Shown: piece after piece, positions 41,206 to 52,112 of the stretch
Numbering within the stretch: position 1 is the stretch's first letter
How the letters are laid out: every line of letters begins with the position of its first letter
DNA from: Sorex araneus
Lineage: Eukaryota > Chordata > Mammalia > Eulipotyphla > Soricidae
NCBI RefSeq assembly: GCF_027595985.1
Contig: NC_073305.1
Location: forward strand, 82,144,474-82,208,473
Direction of reading: 5' to 3'
DNA length: 64,000 nt
Program-made: the position numbers and the translations under genes
Notes under the pieces: generated by a model
Database searches by the model: none
What the model was told of the DNA's origin: nothing
Seen by the model: only the letters and a program-made list of their open reading frames with translations

Positions 41206-41812
41206 CAGAAATACTAGGAATGTGTGAAAAACTTTATTATCTTAAAATAGTCCCAGGTCATTTCCTGAAAAAAAACTTTGGTAGAGAGGAAGTTTTGGAG
41301 ATCACAGAAGCTCTATACATAGGATCTGGTAGATTTGCAAACTGGATTGAGAATCAGAGGAGAATAGTAAAAGTTAGGAGGGATAGAGTATAAGATAGAG
41401 AAAAAGGGTCGGGAAGAATGAAAAACATATGAAGGGTCTAGCTTGAGAAATAAAGGGTGAAGAAAAGAAAGTCCACATATAAAATGAGTCACATTCAGAG
41501 ATACGATTTTTTAAAATTTTTATTTATTTGCAAGCACAATGTTACTCTGCCATTTACATTTCAACATATTATATGAAGTTTTAAAAATGGAAAAACTTGG
41601 GGAAAAAGTAAGGTGACATTTAAGACTGTCAATTAAAAATACTTTTGATCAAAAGAAAATCTTTAATCAATTTTCACAAGATTTTCATTTTATTTTAAAA
41701 TGGAAAACCAAAAAGGTTAGAATAGACAGACAACATGTAGACTTTTAGTAAAGTTACTTTTTAAGGGTCTATCTCAGTAATTCAATAAAAAATTATATGT
41801 ATAAAAATTACA
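41206..41812. other. AT-rich unique stretch
   Basis: No gene recognised. Confidence 0.4.
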
Positions 41813-41848
41813 AATACACACACACACACACACGCACTCACACACACG
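41813..41848 (+). repeat. (CA)n microsatellite
   Basis: About 36 bp with two interruptions, directly before a SINE fragment. Confidence 0.9.
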
Positions 41849-42070
41849 GAAGAGCCTGGCAAGCTCTCCGTGGTATATTCAACATGCTAAATACAGTAAC
41901 AATAACAGGTCTCAGTCCCCTAAACCTGAAAAGAGCCTCCAGTCATTGGGAAAAACGAGTAAGGAGAGGCTACTAAAATCTCAGGGCTGGGATGAATGGA
42001 GACATTATTGGTGCCCACTCGAGTAAATCGATAAACAACGGGATGACAGTGACTGTGACAGTGACAGTGA
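41849..42070 (+). mobile_element. SINE type III variant (with 'GGGAAAGATGAG' segment)
   Basis: No head; starts GGAAGAGCCTGGCAAGCTCT. Between AGTAACAATAACAGGTCTCA and GGAGACATTATTGGTGCCCA it has an extra segment (CCCCTAAACCTGAAAAGAGC, GAGTAAGGAGAGGCTACTAA, ATCTCAGGGCTGGGATGAA). The same segment occurs at 44490-44582. Confidence 0.82.
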
Positions 42071-42380
42071 TGAAGAAAAATCAATGTGCACCACCTATTC
42101 ATACTGAATATGCTATTTTGATTTTTTTAGAAAATAAATTGTTATCTTACCAAAATGGAGGAAGGTAGGATAAATTCCTGACACTTAAGAAGGGAAACAT
42201 GGCAAACAGGATAGGAAACAAAATCTGGAAAGAAAAGTCAAGGATAGGAATGTCGAGGAAAAAGACTAAAACAAAAAATTATTTTACAAAGCAGGAAAAA
42301 GGAACAGTTATAGAGTGAATAATTACTATTTCAATATATTTAGCATATACCTATTGAAGTATACCTAAGCTTACAAAGAT
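42071..42380. other. AT-rich unique stretch
   Basis: Nothing recognised. Confidence 0.4.
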
Positions 42381-42395
42381 GTGCATCAAATTTTA

Positions 42396-42594
42396 TTTTA
42401 TTTTATTTTATTTATTTATTTTTTTTTTTGCTTTTTGGGTCACACCCAGCAATGCACAGGGGTCACTCCTGGCTCATGCACTCAGGAATCACCCCTGGCG
42501 GTGCTCAGGGGACCATATGGGATGCTGGGATTTGAACCCGGGTCGGCCGCGTGCAAGGCAAACGCTCTACCCGCTGTGCTATCACTCCAGCCCC
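42396..42594 (-). mobile_element. SINE type I, young, with TSD
   Basis: T-rich tail, GGGTCACACCCAGCAATGCA and CCCGGGTCGGCCGCGTGCAA. TSD GTGCATCAAATTTTA lies at 42381-42395 and 42595-42609. Confidence 0.95.
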
Positions 42595-42785
42595 GTGCAT
42601 CAAATTTTAGATTCCCCTGTCTTTCAAGAAAGCTATGTAGTGAAATTAAAATGAGTTAAGACAAAACCGTTGTCACTACTCATGAATATCAAGCACCTTT
42701 TTTGATGTTTTGGTGCTACAATTTATTTTTTAATTTTAGCAGAGTAATAAATTTATCAACAAAACACTTAAAATTAAACTGTCTT

Positions 42786-42962
42786 AGGGCTGGAGCGATA
42801 GCACAGTGGGGAGGGCATTTGCCTTGCAACTGGCCGACCCGGGTTTGATTCCCAGCATCCCATATGGTTCCCCGAGCACTGCCAGGAGAAATTCTGAGTT
42901 CAGAGCCAGGAGAAACCCCTGTGCATCGCTGGGTGTGACCCAAAAAGCAAAAAAAAAAAAAA
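42786..42962 (+). mobile_element. SINE type I, young, with TSD
   Basis: AGGGCTGGAGCGATAGCACA to a GCAAAAAA tail. TSD AAATTAAACTGTCTT lies at 42771-42785 and 42963-42977. Confidence 0.95.
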
Positions 42963-42986
42963 AAATTAAACTGTCTTGTAGATGAA

Positions 42987-43166
42987 TTTTTTTTTTTTTT
43001 TTGCTTTTTGGGTCACACCCGGCAATGCACAGGGGTCACTCCTGGCTCTGCACTCATGAATCACCCCTGGCGGTGCTCAGGGGACCATATGGGATGGTGG
43101 GATTCGAACCCGGGTCGGCCGCGTGCAAGGCAAACGCCCTACCCGCTGTGCTATCGCTCCAGCCCC
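42987..43166 (-). mobile_element. SINE type I, young, inverted beside the previous
   Basis: T-run, GGTCACACCCGGCAATGCAC and CGAACCCGGGTCGGCCGCG. TSD CTTGTAGATGAA lies at 42975-42986 and 43167-43178. Its left TSD overlaps the right TSD of the preceding SINE by three bases. Confidence 0.95.
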
Positions 43167-43178
43167 CTTGTAGATGAA

Positions 43179-44299
43179 ATTTTTGGCTTCAACATGTAAC
43201 AGTAATGATAATAACATAACCCTATTTCTATGTTATAAAATATATGGCTATTATGTGAACTGTAAATGGCAGAGTGTCATTGTGCTTGCAAGTGTTAAGT
43301 GATTATCATGCCTTTGATTCCATGTTATAGTATAAATCCATTGTTATTCCAGAAGTGTTTAAATATATCATGAGACCAAAATGTGCACTATTTCATTTTA
43401 CTAACTCGATGGCTTAGATGGAGAACCTGAGAGAGTTTGAAAATAGTAAAATTATTTGCCTTGTGTTGTAATCCAAAACTAGACAGACAGAAGGCACTTT
43501 TATAAGAGCATGCCTCATCATTTTATAAAATTATACCTTAGCTTGCTTTCAGTTTATTTTGATCTCTTGCTATGTTTTTGTGTTTGCTTTTTTTTTTATT
43601 TTGCAAGTTGCTTAAATATGCATTTGAAAATAATCTCTCTAGGCCAATATGATTGAATTGTACTAATTAGAATTTTTGTAGGGGAGAGGAATGAGGTAGC
43701 ACATACTCTGAGCAGTGTTTGACCCATCAGTTTACAGCATATATTTCAGCATCTTTGTTTTATTTATGTTTACAAACAAAATGAGATTTGTGTGTTTAAA
43801 ATCAAGGTTTTTCATGTTATAGAACGAACATTAGAACCATCGTATTATTATGGTTTATCATATTTTATGAAAAAAATTTTTAAATGGGACTCAATGGAAC
43901 TCGGAAGCAGAGATCCTCTGCTTGCTATCTGTGACCCAGGGATCACACTTATAAGCCAAATCCTGCCACACCCTGCCTCCTCATTGTCCGCCCTCCAGAT
44001 CTCAATGGCTGCTCCTCCCGATGGGAGGGAGTATAAAATGAGGCCCCCATAGTCATGCCACCAGACTCTGAGCCAGGCTATTTTTACTCAGGGCACCCCA
44101 GAGGGGGACAGGTAAGAACCCTCCCCACCCCAAGGGACTCAGCCCCCGCAGCTGACCTCCACTACCCAACTCTACTCCACGGTCCAGGCTGCTTTCACAT
44201 TATAAAGACACTTAATAGCCATTTTCCATAATTACCACACCATATTTGATGGAGTTAAGACAGTAGGCAACAAATCATAGACAGTAATATATATATATG
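43179..44299. other. About 1.1 kb without SINEs
   Basis: AT-rich to 43890, then a GC-richer block (43890-44180) with a TATA box and splice donor (separate entry). A weak MIR-like phrase (GATGGAGAACCTGAGAGAG) occurs near 43410. Confidence 0.45.
44032..44117 (+). promoter_or_regulatory. Candidate TATA promoter and first exon with splice donor
   Basis: TATAAAA at 44032-44038 lies in GC-richer unique sequence. A start about 25-30 bp downstream would give an exon of roughly 50 bases ending at the strong donor GACAG|GTAAGA (GT at 44112-44113). No ATG-led coding frame of note lies in that exon, so it would be a noncoding first exon or an LTR-type promoter. Seen: the two motifs and their spacing. 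Inferred: any transcription. Confidence 0.35.
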
Positions 44300-44645
44300 T
44301 TACTGTTACCTCTCAGAAAGCCCAGCAAGCTACCAAGAGTATCCCGCCCACATGGGCAGAGCCTGGCAAGCTACATACCACACACATACCTCTCAGAGAG
44401 CCCAGCAAGCTACCAAGAGTATCCTGCCCACATGGGCAGAGCCTGGCAAGTTACCCGTGGCATATTCAATATGCCAAAAACAGTAACAATAGGTCTCATT
44501 CCCCTGACCCTGAAGAGCCTCCAATCGTTGGGAAAGATGAGTAAGGAGAGGCTGCTAAAATCTCAGGGCTGGGAGGAACAGAGACGTTTACTGGTGCCCG
44601 CTTGAGTAAACTGATGAACATCAAGATGACAGTGACAGTGATTTT
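44300..44645 (+). mobile_element. SINE type III variant with duplicated body
   Basis: The block starting ACCTCTCAGAAAGCCCAGCA is present twice (about 44306-44373 and 44387-44455). Then follow GCCAAAAACAGTAACAATAG, the ~85-bp extra segment shared with 41849-42070, and GTGCCCGCTTGAGTAAACTG. Tail GATGACAGTGACAGTG. Confidence 0.82.
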
Positions 44646-44647
44646 CT

Positions 44648-44868
<221 letters not shown>

Positions 44869-45033
44869 GTTTTCCGGTCACACACGGTGATGTTCAGGGG
44901 TTACTTCTGACTCTGCACACAGGAATTACTCCTGGCAGTGCTCAGGGGACTATATGGGATGCTGGGAATCGAACCCAGGTCAGCTGCGTGCAAGACAAAT
45001 GCCCTACCTGCTGTGCTGTTGCTTTAGCCCCCA
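44869..45033 (-). mobile_element. SINE type I
   Basis: CGGTCACACACGGTGATGTT, GGAATCGAACCCAGGTCAGC and GCTGTTGCTTTAGCCCCC. The usual T-tail is replaced by the tetranucleotide repeat. Confidence 0.88.
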
Positions 45034-45134
45034 GCGATATGATTGTTGAAAGAGGAGAATGAAGTCTACACTGAACAATCAATTCTGCAAAAAATAATGC
45101 AGGTGATCGAAAATGACTCTGTCTCCCTAGTTTT

Positions 45135-45280
45135 ATTTTTGTTTTTGCCGCACCCAGTGTGGCACAGGACTAAGTCCTGGCTCTGCACTCAGGGGACCTT
45201 ATGCAGTGCTAGAGATCAAATCCAGGTCAGCCAAGTGCAAGGCAAATACCCTACCAACTATCCTGTCACTCTAGCCCCGT
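45135..45280 (-). mobile_element. SINE type I with internal deletion
   Basis: GCCGCACCCAGTGTGGCACA. GCTCTGCACTCAGGGGACC shows the middle of the body is lost; the head ends GTCACTCTAGCCCC. Confidence 0.82.
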
Positions 45281-46214
45281 GGTTTCCCAGGTTTTAAACT
45301 AGAGGTATTATAACTCTCAGGAATAAGACCTTTGAAGTGACCTATTTTACTTGAGTTTACCTTTGGATATTTTCAAAGCTAAGAGAAAAGGCAACTGCTG
45401 GGTAGGAAAGGAAATACGGGCTATGAGATCATTTGTTTATGAGTCACACAGAACAGGGCTGTTGTGGGAGCGGTGAGATGTAGCCTGGAAACTTGGTAGA
45501 ATGGAAAGTAAATTCTCAAGCATATATAGGAACGACTGTGAGCTGCTTTCACTTTTGCAGGTATTTAATTCTAGGCATCCAAGTATCTGAGCAGGTAGCA
45601 GCAAGAGGTCCATGTCAGGGTGGGATAGAACCCACATTGTGGTTAGTGCAGTGAAGCAGGGATCTTAAAAGAACATTTTTTTACTTGCTTCAGAAGCAAT
45701 TTAGACTTCCTGATGAGAAGCGTAGGAAATAACTATTTGATGAGTGCCTTGTAATGCGTAGTCAGGCAGACGAAGGCACAGTAATGTTCACAGGAATATG
45801 ATATAGATGAAACCCGTTGAGAATTAGGTCCTCGGGGATTAACTCTGATTCCTTTTGATTTTCCCCTCCAAAGGCTTTCAACTATATACCTGCCTGTCTT
45901 GTTAGCTGTCTGAATACTTGATGGGCAACTGCACTGTTCCAGCCCCCCCAATTCCTCTTAAATGCCTGTTTTTCTGTCTCTATAGCTGATAGGTGTCAAT
46001 CTATAATTGGTAATCAGTGAATATTTGTGGAGTTGAGTGAATAGGCACTTTTGAGAGGAAATTCTTTATATAACACTGTGTATATAATTGGGTGGCAAAA
46101 TACTTGAAAAAAGCAGATGCATTATTTGGGATTACTTGAAATGTGTTGATCCTTCAAAAAAGACTAGCTTTAACAGTTTGAAAACAGTGTTTCTTGAAAG
46201 AGACCTTTATTGGT
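45281..46214. other. Unique stretch
   Basis: A possible L2/MIR tail phrase (AATCAGTGAATATTTGTGG) at 46011-46030. No gene. Confidence 0.4.
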
Positions 46215-46378
46215 TTGTATTTTGGAGCCACACCTGGCAGTACTCAGGACCTACTCCTGGCTCTGTGCTCAGGGATCACTCTTGGCAGTATTCAGGGGAC
46301 CATGTGCAGGGGATTATATATGGTGCCAGGGATCAAAACCACAGATGTCAGTCACATGCAAGAAAAAAGTTCTTCCTG
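46215..46378 (-). mobile_element. SINE type I
   Basis: GGAGCCACACCTGGCAGTAC and GCTCAGGGATCACTCTTGGC, with a small duplication (GGGGACCATG / GGGGATTATA). Confidence 0.75.
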
Positions 46379-46479
46379 TAAGACTCAAGACTTTCTGAGG
46401 GCTTGAGACGTCCACATATCCAGTTCTTTAACACAACTATGTGAATAAAGTGAAAATAATACTGTTCAAAAGGATTTTT

Positions 46480-46652
46480 TCCCCTTATGGGCCACATTCG
46501 TGGTGTTCAGGGTTTACCCCTGGCCCTGTGCTCAGGCATCACTCCTGGTGGTGCAGGGATGGGCGTATATGGGGTGCAGGGATCTAACCCGGGTTTGCTG
46601 TGTGCAAGACAAGCACCCTACTCTCTGTATTCTATTACTTCTCCTGACCCAA
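46480..46652 (-). mobile_element. SINE type I
   Basis: ATGGGCCACATTCGTGGTGT, GGATCTAACCCGGGTTTGCT and ATTACTTCTCCTGACCC. Confidence 0.78.
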
Positions 46653-46726
46653 AACAAGGTATTTTCTGTTTGCACAGTGGTGAGTCATTTGGACAGACTT
46701 GTCTTTTTTAAAACATTAAAATTGTA

Positions 46727-46940
46727 GGACTGGAGTGATAGTATAGCGGGTAGGGAGTTTGCCTTGCACACGGCTGAACCGGGTTTGATCCCAGCATCTC
46801 ATATGATCCCCTGAGCACCTCCAGGGGTAATTCCTGAGTGCAGAGCCAGGAGTGACCACTGTGCATCACTGGGTGTGACCCAAAAAGCAAAATACAAAAC
46901 AAAACAAAAAACCAACCCCCCCAAAACAAAACAAAAAAAA
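46727..46940 (+). mobile_element. SINE type I
   Basis: AGGACTGGAGTGATAGTATA head, CTCATATGATCCCCTGAGCA, GACCCAAAAAGC and a CAAAA-rich tail. Confidence 0.9.
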
Positions 46941-47917
46941 GATTCTAATGTGCAATAATGAAAAGTGTTTAGCGGGCACTATGTTTGAGCATCTCCCCCA
47001 AATTGTTAGCAGAACAGAAGGATTCTGCTATAAGTTACTGGGTCACCGATTTAAGCAGAAAGATTTTTCAGCTTCAATGACCTCATAGTATAGGCACTAT
47101 GACTGAGATTATGATTTCCTGCAACTGTTTGGGAAAGAATGATTTTTAAGCTTCAGGTTATCTATTGATGTAATTTGTGCTTCAGAACAGATAGCCAAGT
47201 CAAAATAAGATAAGAAGAAAATTCAAAACAAGATAACAAGGAAAGTGGCAGGAAGTCTAGCATCATGGACTAAAAATAAAGAAACAAAAGGAAATTCATT
47301 GCTCAAAAGAAGTGAGCAACAGAAATGTTTTAAAAATAACATAATTTTCAATATTTTGTTTTTCTTAAGCAAAACTTAATTTTTTGATTATTATTTAGTT
47401 TTTTAAATTTATTATTATTCAGATTATTCTAATCTGAATTATTTCTAGTAATCCAGATTTTAAAAATTTCAATATTTAGTTTTTCTTAAGCAAAACTAAA
47501 TTTTTTAATTATTATTCAGTTTTCTTAATTTATTATTATTCAGATTATTCTAATCTGGATTAGAAATAATTTTTACTAAAGAACTTAGTGATTTCAATAT
47601 AGATATTTTCTGATGGACTGTTTAGCATGAATTGTATTGCTCTGAAAATGATGTATTTCTTTCAAAGATTGTCCCCTACTTTGAATTCAGCAAAAAAATG
47701 GGGGTCGGTGGTCAGAGTGTAATTAGACATTTTGTAGGGATTACAAAGAAATGTGAAGATAGATGGATAGAAAAGAAACTATATTAACAAAAGTATGAAA
47801 GGCAAAAAAGAATTTCTTCTTAACAGAAATTGAGTCTTTATCTAAATACACAATAAATAATAGGTTATCTTCTGTGTGTGTTTGGGTGGGGGAGACTGGG
47901 TATGTGGAAGTGGGGGT
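46941..47917. other. AT-rich unique stretch with a tandem duplication
   Basis: Contains the repeat pair at 47346-47561. Otherwise nothing recognised. Confidence 0.45.
47346..47561 (+). repeat. Two ~96-bp direct repeats, offset 121 bp
   Basis: TTTCAATATT, TTTTTCTTAAGCAAAACT, TTTATTATTATTCAGATTAT and TCTAATCTG occur in both 47346-47441 and 47467-47561 with few differences. Each holds the short palindrome CAGATTATTCTAATCTG. Confidence 0.85.
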
Positions 47918-48086
47918 GTGATAGGGGTTTGGGCCAAACCCAGAGATGCTCAGGGTTTAACTCCTGGTTTGGCACTAGGAAATTATTCCTGGTGCTCTGG
48001 GGAATATATGAAATGTTGGGGATGGAATCTAGGTTGGCTGTGTGCAAAGCAAGTGCTCTACCCACTATACTATCTTTCTGACCCCT
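47918..48086 (-). mobile_element. SINE type I, diverged
   Basis: TTTGGGCCAAACCCAGAGAT, GGGGATGGAATCTAGGTTGG and ATACTATCTTTCTGACCCC. Confidence 0.75.
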
Positions 48087-48139
48087 ATCTTCTCTAAAAA
48101 ATTATACTCCAACTAATATTTGTTCTTGAGGAATGCAAT

Positions 48140-48952
48140 TTTTTAAAAAAAAATTTATTGAATCACCGTGAGATAGATACAAGCTTTCATGTTTGGGTTA
48201 CAATCACACAATGATCAAACACCCATCCCTCCACCAGTGCACATTCCTCACCACCATTATCCCCGATATAGCCCCCCTTTGCCACTCTCCGCCTGCCTCC
48301 AATATTCCCCATACTCTCTCTCTACTTGTGGGCATTATGGCTTGAAACACAGACACTGAGAGGTGATCATGTTTGGTTCATTATCTACTTTCGGCATGCA
48401 TCTCCCATCCCAACTCGTTCCTCTAGCCATCATTTTCTTAGTGATCCCGTCTCTATTCCATCTGCCTTCTCCCTTCCACCCATGAAGCAGTCTTCCAGCT
48501 ATGGGGCAATCCTCCTGGCCCTTGTATATACTGTCCTTGGGTGTCAGCCTCAAGTGATGTTATTCTATACTCCACAAATGAGTGCAGTCCTCCTATATCT
48601 GTCCCTCACTTTCTGACTCATTTCACTTAGCATGATACTTTCCAGTCTATCCATTTATAAGCAAATTTCATGACTTTATCTCTCCGAACAGCTGCATAGT
48701 ATTCCATTGTGTAGATGTACCAAAGTTTCCTTAACCGGTCATCTGTTCTAGGGCACTTGGGTTGTTTCCAGACTTTGGCTATTGTGAACAGTGCTACAAT
48801 GAACATATAGGTATAGATGTCATTTCTACTGTGCTTTTTTTTGCATCCTCAGGATATATTCCCAGAAGTGGTATTGTGGGGTCATATGGAAAGTCAATTT
48901 CTAGTTTTTGGAGGACTGTCCATATTGTTTTCCACAAAGGCTGGACCAGTCG
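48140..48952 (-). mobile_element. 5'-truncated L1, with imperfect TSD
   Basis: 3' UTR plus the ORF2 C-terminus (compare 5816-6200 of the young L1): ATTCCATTGTGTAGATGTAC, GATATATTCCCAGAAGTGGT and GGCTGGACCAGTCGG. TSD GAGGAATGYAAT lies at 48128-48139 and 48953-48964 (one mismatch). Confidence 0.9.
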
Positions 48953-48965
48953 GAGGAATGTAATG

Positions 48966-49360
48966 TTTTGAACTAAGTGTCAGCAAAATATAGTTCCATA
49001 TTTTGAAGATCTCTATACTTGAGGAGACTTATAAAACTGTTCCATGGAGAAATTTCATTTGCTTTAGTAATCAATCTGAAGCTCAAAACATAATTCTGTA
49101 CACAATTTTCTAGGCTCAGAAACAGTTTCTAGATTTCATTGCATGGGACTTCCTTTGCAGTTGCCTTTGAAACGCAACATTAATTTTAGAATTGTGTTGG
49201 TTAGTTTTCTCAACTTTTCTTATGATTCTATTTCCTGATCCTTACATTTTCTTTTATAATTCAACATTATCTCAATGGCCTATTGTCCTCTAAACATGCA
49301 AAATAGTTTTGCTCATTTTAATTTTTCCCCCCCCCGCTCATTTTAATTTTTAAACTTCAG
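48966..49360. other. Unique stretch
   Basis: No feature seen. Confidence 0.35.
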
Positions 49361-49367
49361 TAAGACA

Positions 49368-49609
49368 TGGTCACTGTCATCCCGTTGCTCATCGATTGGT
49401 TTGAGCGGGTACCAGTAACGTCTCTCATTGTGAGACTTATTGTTACTGTTTCTGGCATATCCAATGCACCACGGGTAGCTTGCCAGGCTCTGCTGTGCGG
49501 GCACGATACTCTCGGTAGCTTGCCGGGCTCTCCGAGAGGGGCGGAGGAATTGAACTTGGGTCAGCCACGTGAAAGGCAAACGCCCTACCTCTGTGCTATC
49601 GCTCCAGCC
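49368..49609 (-). mobile_element. SINE type II
   Basis: Full-length inverted copy (CACTGTCATCCCGTTGCTCA to GTGCTATCGCTCCAGCCC). Probable TSD AAGRCATGGT on both sides. Confidence 0.92.
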
Positions 49610-49705
49610 CAAGGCATGGTGTATTATAGAAATAATATAACTCCTAGGACTTTAGGGTAGAACTGATTGCAAATATTTTATCTTGTTAGATAATGTGATT
49701 TAACT

Positions 49706-49876
49706 TTTTTTTTCTTGTTGGGTCACACATGGCGATGCACAGAGGTTCCTCCTGGCTTTGCACTCAGAAATTACTTCTGGTGGTGCTCAGGGGACCATAT
49801 AGGATGCTTGGAATTGAGCTCGTGTCAGCCTCGTGCAAGGCAAACATCGTACCCGCTGTACTATCACTCCAGTCCC
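49706..49876 (-). mobile_element. SINE type I
   Basis: GGGTCACACATGGCGATGCA, GGACCATATAGGATGCTTGG and CTATCACTCCAGTCCC. Likely TSD GTGATTTAWCTTT. Confidence 0.88.
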
Positions 49877-51399
49877 GTGATTTATCTTTTGGATTTAAAA
49901 ACTACTTGTGGTTTCTACTTCCTTATTCATTTATCTATTGAAACCTTGACTTAACTTTTGTTACATATCTTTTAAATACCTTCTATATATATATATATAT
50001 ATATAATACTGAAACTACGCTCTCAATGGTAATCCAGGTATCTTTTTCCCATTCTCTTGTTTTCTTTAATGTCTCTTTACTTTTAATCTAAAGAGAGTGA
50101 CCTTTCTTCCTTAAATGTCTAGGGTCCTAGAGACCTAGGACTGCATTCTCTTCCAACATATTGTACTTTCATCTTCTTCCCTGAATCCTTTTCTGCTTCC
50201 CATCAGCTTCATCATTCCAAATTTTAAATCTTTTTTTAGGGGCTGCAAGGACCACAGAGATTTCTTCAAGGCTCAGGGATGGTTAGTTTGAATAGATACC
50301 TTGACTTCTTGTACTCTCCCTGACTGCAATTATTGCTTTCCTTCACATTCGTTTAGTTTATACCTTCTCTCTGAAACTTGCCACACCCATAGTAAGTTAT
50401 TTCTTTTAAAACAACTTACTTAAGCATTTGACCTTTACTGTCTTTAATAAACTGTATGTTCATGTCTCATTTTCCCATAGACAGCAAATATGAGAGGTCT
50501 CTACTTCAACTCTCTTCCCCACCCCCTTTTTTGTTCATAGGGCATAATTTTCAGTGTTTGCTGACTGAAAAAAAGAGCAATGCATTTGCAAAGCTTCAGT
50601 ACAACATAACAGGTTCATCTTGTATAGACCCGCACATTAAAAGTTCTCTTTTTCTCTATTTTTAGCATGATTATGACCAACCACGACTTATGAAAGTACC
50701 AAGCCCAGCTTTTTAGAAGTAATAAAAGGACTAAAAGAGGACAAAAGAGGCCAATAGAGGGTCGCAGGAATGTATATTTAAGATTGCTATTATTGCCATA
50801 TAGTGAGCTTTGCAAAGAAAGATTTCTTCCTTTTTTCAGTTTCTTCCTCAAAAAGTTGAAATTCAGCCAGATTAGTTTATCCAAAGCCCCACAGAAATTA
50901 AGTGGCTGTGCTGACGACTTTCACATATCCAGGTGGAACTAGATCCAAAGGGCAAGGCAGTTTTGGTGTTGGATAATTTGAGAATCAAATGACATAATTT
51001 TTCTAAAAAGCACAGACACAGTAGCTGTCATTCAACACGTATTATTTCTACACAATCCGTCCAGGAATTGGGTCTACAGGAGGAGAGTTAGCTGAATTAA
51101 CTTGACTTGTTTTGAACTTGAAGAAGGGCTCACGTCCGATTCCGAAGCTATGCCTCACCCCCATTTGTTTTTCCAGATTGAGGCTAGAAAAATATCCCTG
51201 GTAATATTTCAAATAAGGATTATTTCTGAGTGAATTAAAGGGATTTATACGCCTATGATTTATAAAGTTTTTAGCCGACCGATTAAAGGAGCCAAATCGT
51301 GCATTACTGCAAAGTAAAATTTATTTTGTGTCCCCCCTCCACCCCCATAAAAGAAGAAATGCTTCTGATTCATAAGGAACTTTTGCAAGGAGCTGCGGG
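49877..51399. other. About 1.5 kb of SINE-free upstream sequence
   Basis: (TA)n at 49985-50006. The last 300 bp before the CpG island (TTTATAAAGTTTTTAGCCG, GATTAAAGGAGCCAAATCG) are candidates for conserved upstream regulatory sequence. No coding evidence. Confidence 0.45.
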
Positions 51400-51667
51400 C
51401 TGAGATTCGCTCTCCCTCTCGTGTCCTTTTCTATCAGGCGCCCCCAGAGTTTGCAGTTTTGCAGAGATCAACCAGGCAGCACGGCCGCAGAAAGTAGGGC
51501 AACCGCAGCTCACACCGCCGCCAATCGCAAAAACCCTTTGTGTCCGTCGGAGGCCACCAAGCTGCCAACAAGGCCCAGCCCAGCTGTGCTGAACCGCGGC
51601 GGCGAGGACTAGCCGCATCCGTCCCCGGCACCTGGACTGGGGCAGGCTGGGTAACACCCCCCGGCTG

Positions 51668-51675
51668 TGACGTCA
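51668..51675. promoter_or_regulatory. CRE, TGACGTCA
   Basis: Full palindromic CREB/ATF site in the upstream half of the CpG island, about 560 bp before the candidate start codon. Confidence 0.75.
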
Positions 51676-51774
51676 CCGCACCTGGCACTATGGGGGGGAT
51701 GGGGCGGCGGGTGTGTGTGTTGGGGGGGAGGTCGGGTAGCCGGAGGCGGGGACGGGGCGGGGCAAAAGAAGGGC

Positions 51775-51784
51775 TCTCGCGAGA
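51775..51784. promoter_or_regulatory. TCTCGCGAGA core-promoter motif
   Basis: Perfect 10-bp palindrome, a motif known to be enriched in TATA-less CpG-island promoters of broadly expressed mammalian genes. It lies between a GC box and the inverted CCAAT. Confidence 0.8.
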
Positions 51785-52085
51785 TTTGCCTCCAAACCCG
51801 ACGCTGCTCCCCGCACCTTCCCAGCCCGCGTCCGAGTCTCCATCGCTGCCTGGGGCGTCGCGTTCTAGAAGGCGGGCGCCGGGGGAGAGACGAGGGGCGG
51901 GCTCCGGGGCTCGGCCGGCGCTCCCGATTGGAGCCAGCGCCCGCGACCTAAGCCGCAGGCCCCGCCCCTCTGCTGGGCTGACGGGGACTGAGACGAAGCC
52001 GCCGGGTGGGCGGGCGCGAGCAGCCGCCGCCGCCTCTTCTTCGGCGACCGCGCCGCCGGCACTGACCCGGGATCGCCGCGGGCGG

Positions 52086-52112
52086 ATGGAGGCGCCCAGT
52101 CGCCCCGCCTGA
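52086..52112 (+). other. Upstream ORF in the probable 5' UTR
   Basis: ATG GAG GCG ... GCC TGA encodes the 8-residue MEAPSRPA. Its start context (gcggATGg) has G at -3 and +4, so it should be recognised. It ends 121 bp before the main ATG, so reinitiation is possible. It counts only if transcription starts upstream of 52086. Confidence 0.5.

Noticed and set aside
42379..42659. Recurring frames with '[15 protein letters not shown]' across the window
   Set aside because: These are the inverted type I SINE read in frame. They recur at every minus-strand SINE and are not a protein family.
51540..52112. 190-codon plus frame across the CpG island
   Set aside because: High GC removes stop codons in all frames; several overlapping frames on both strands are equally long, and none shows a family motif. 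Only its last 8 codons are kept, as a possible uORF.
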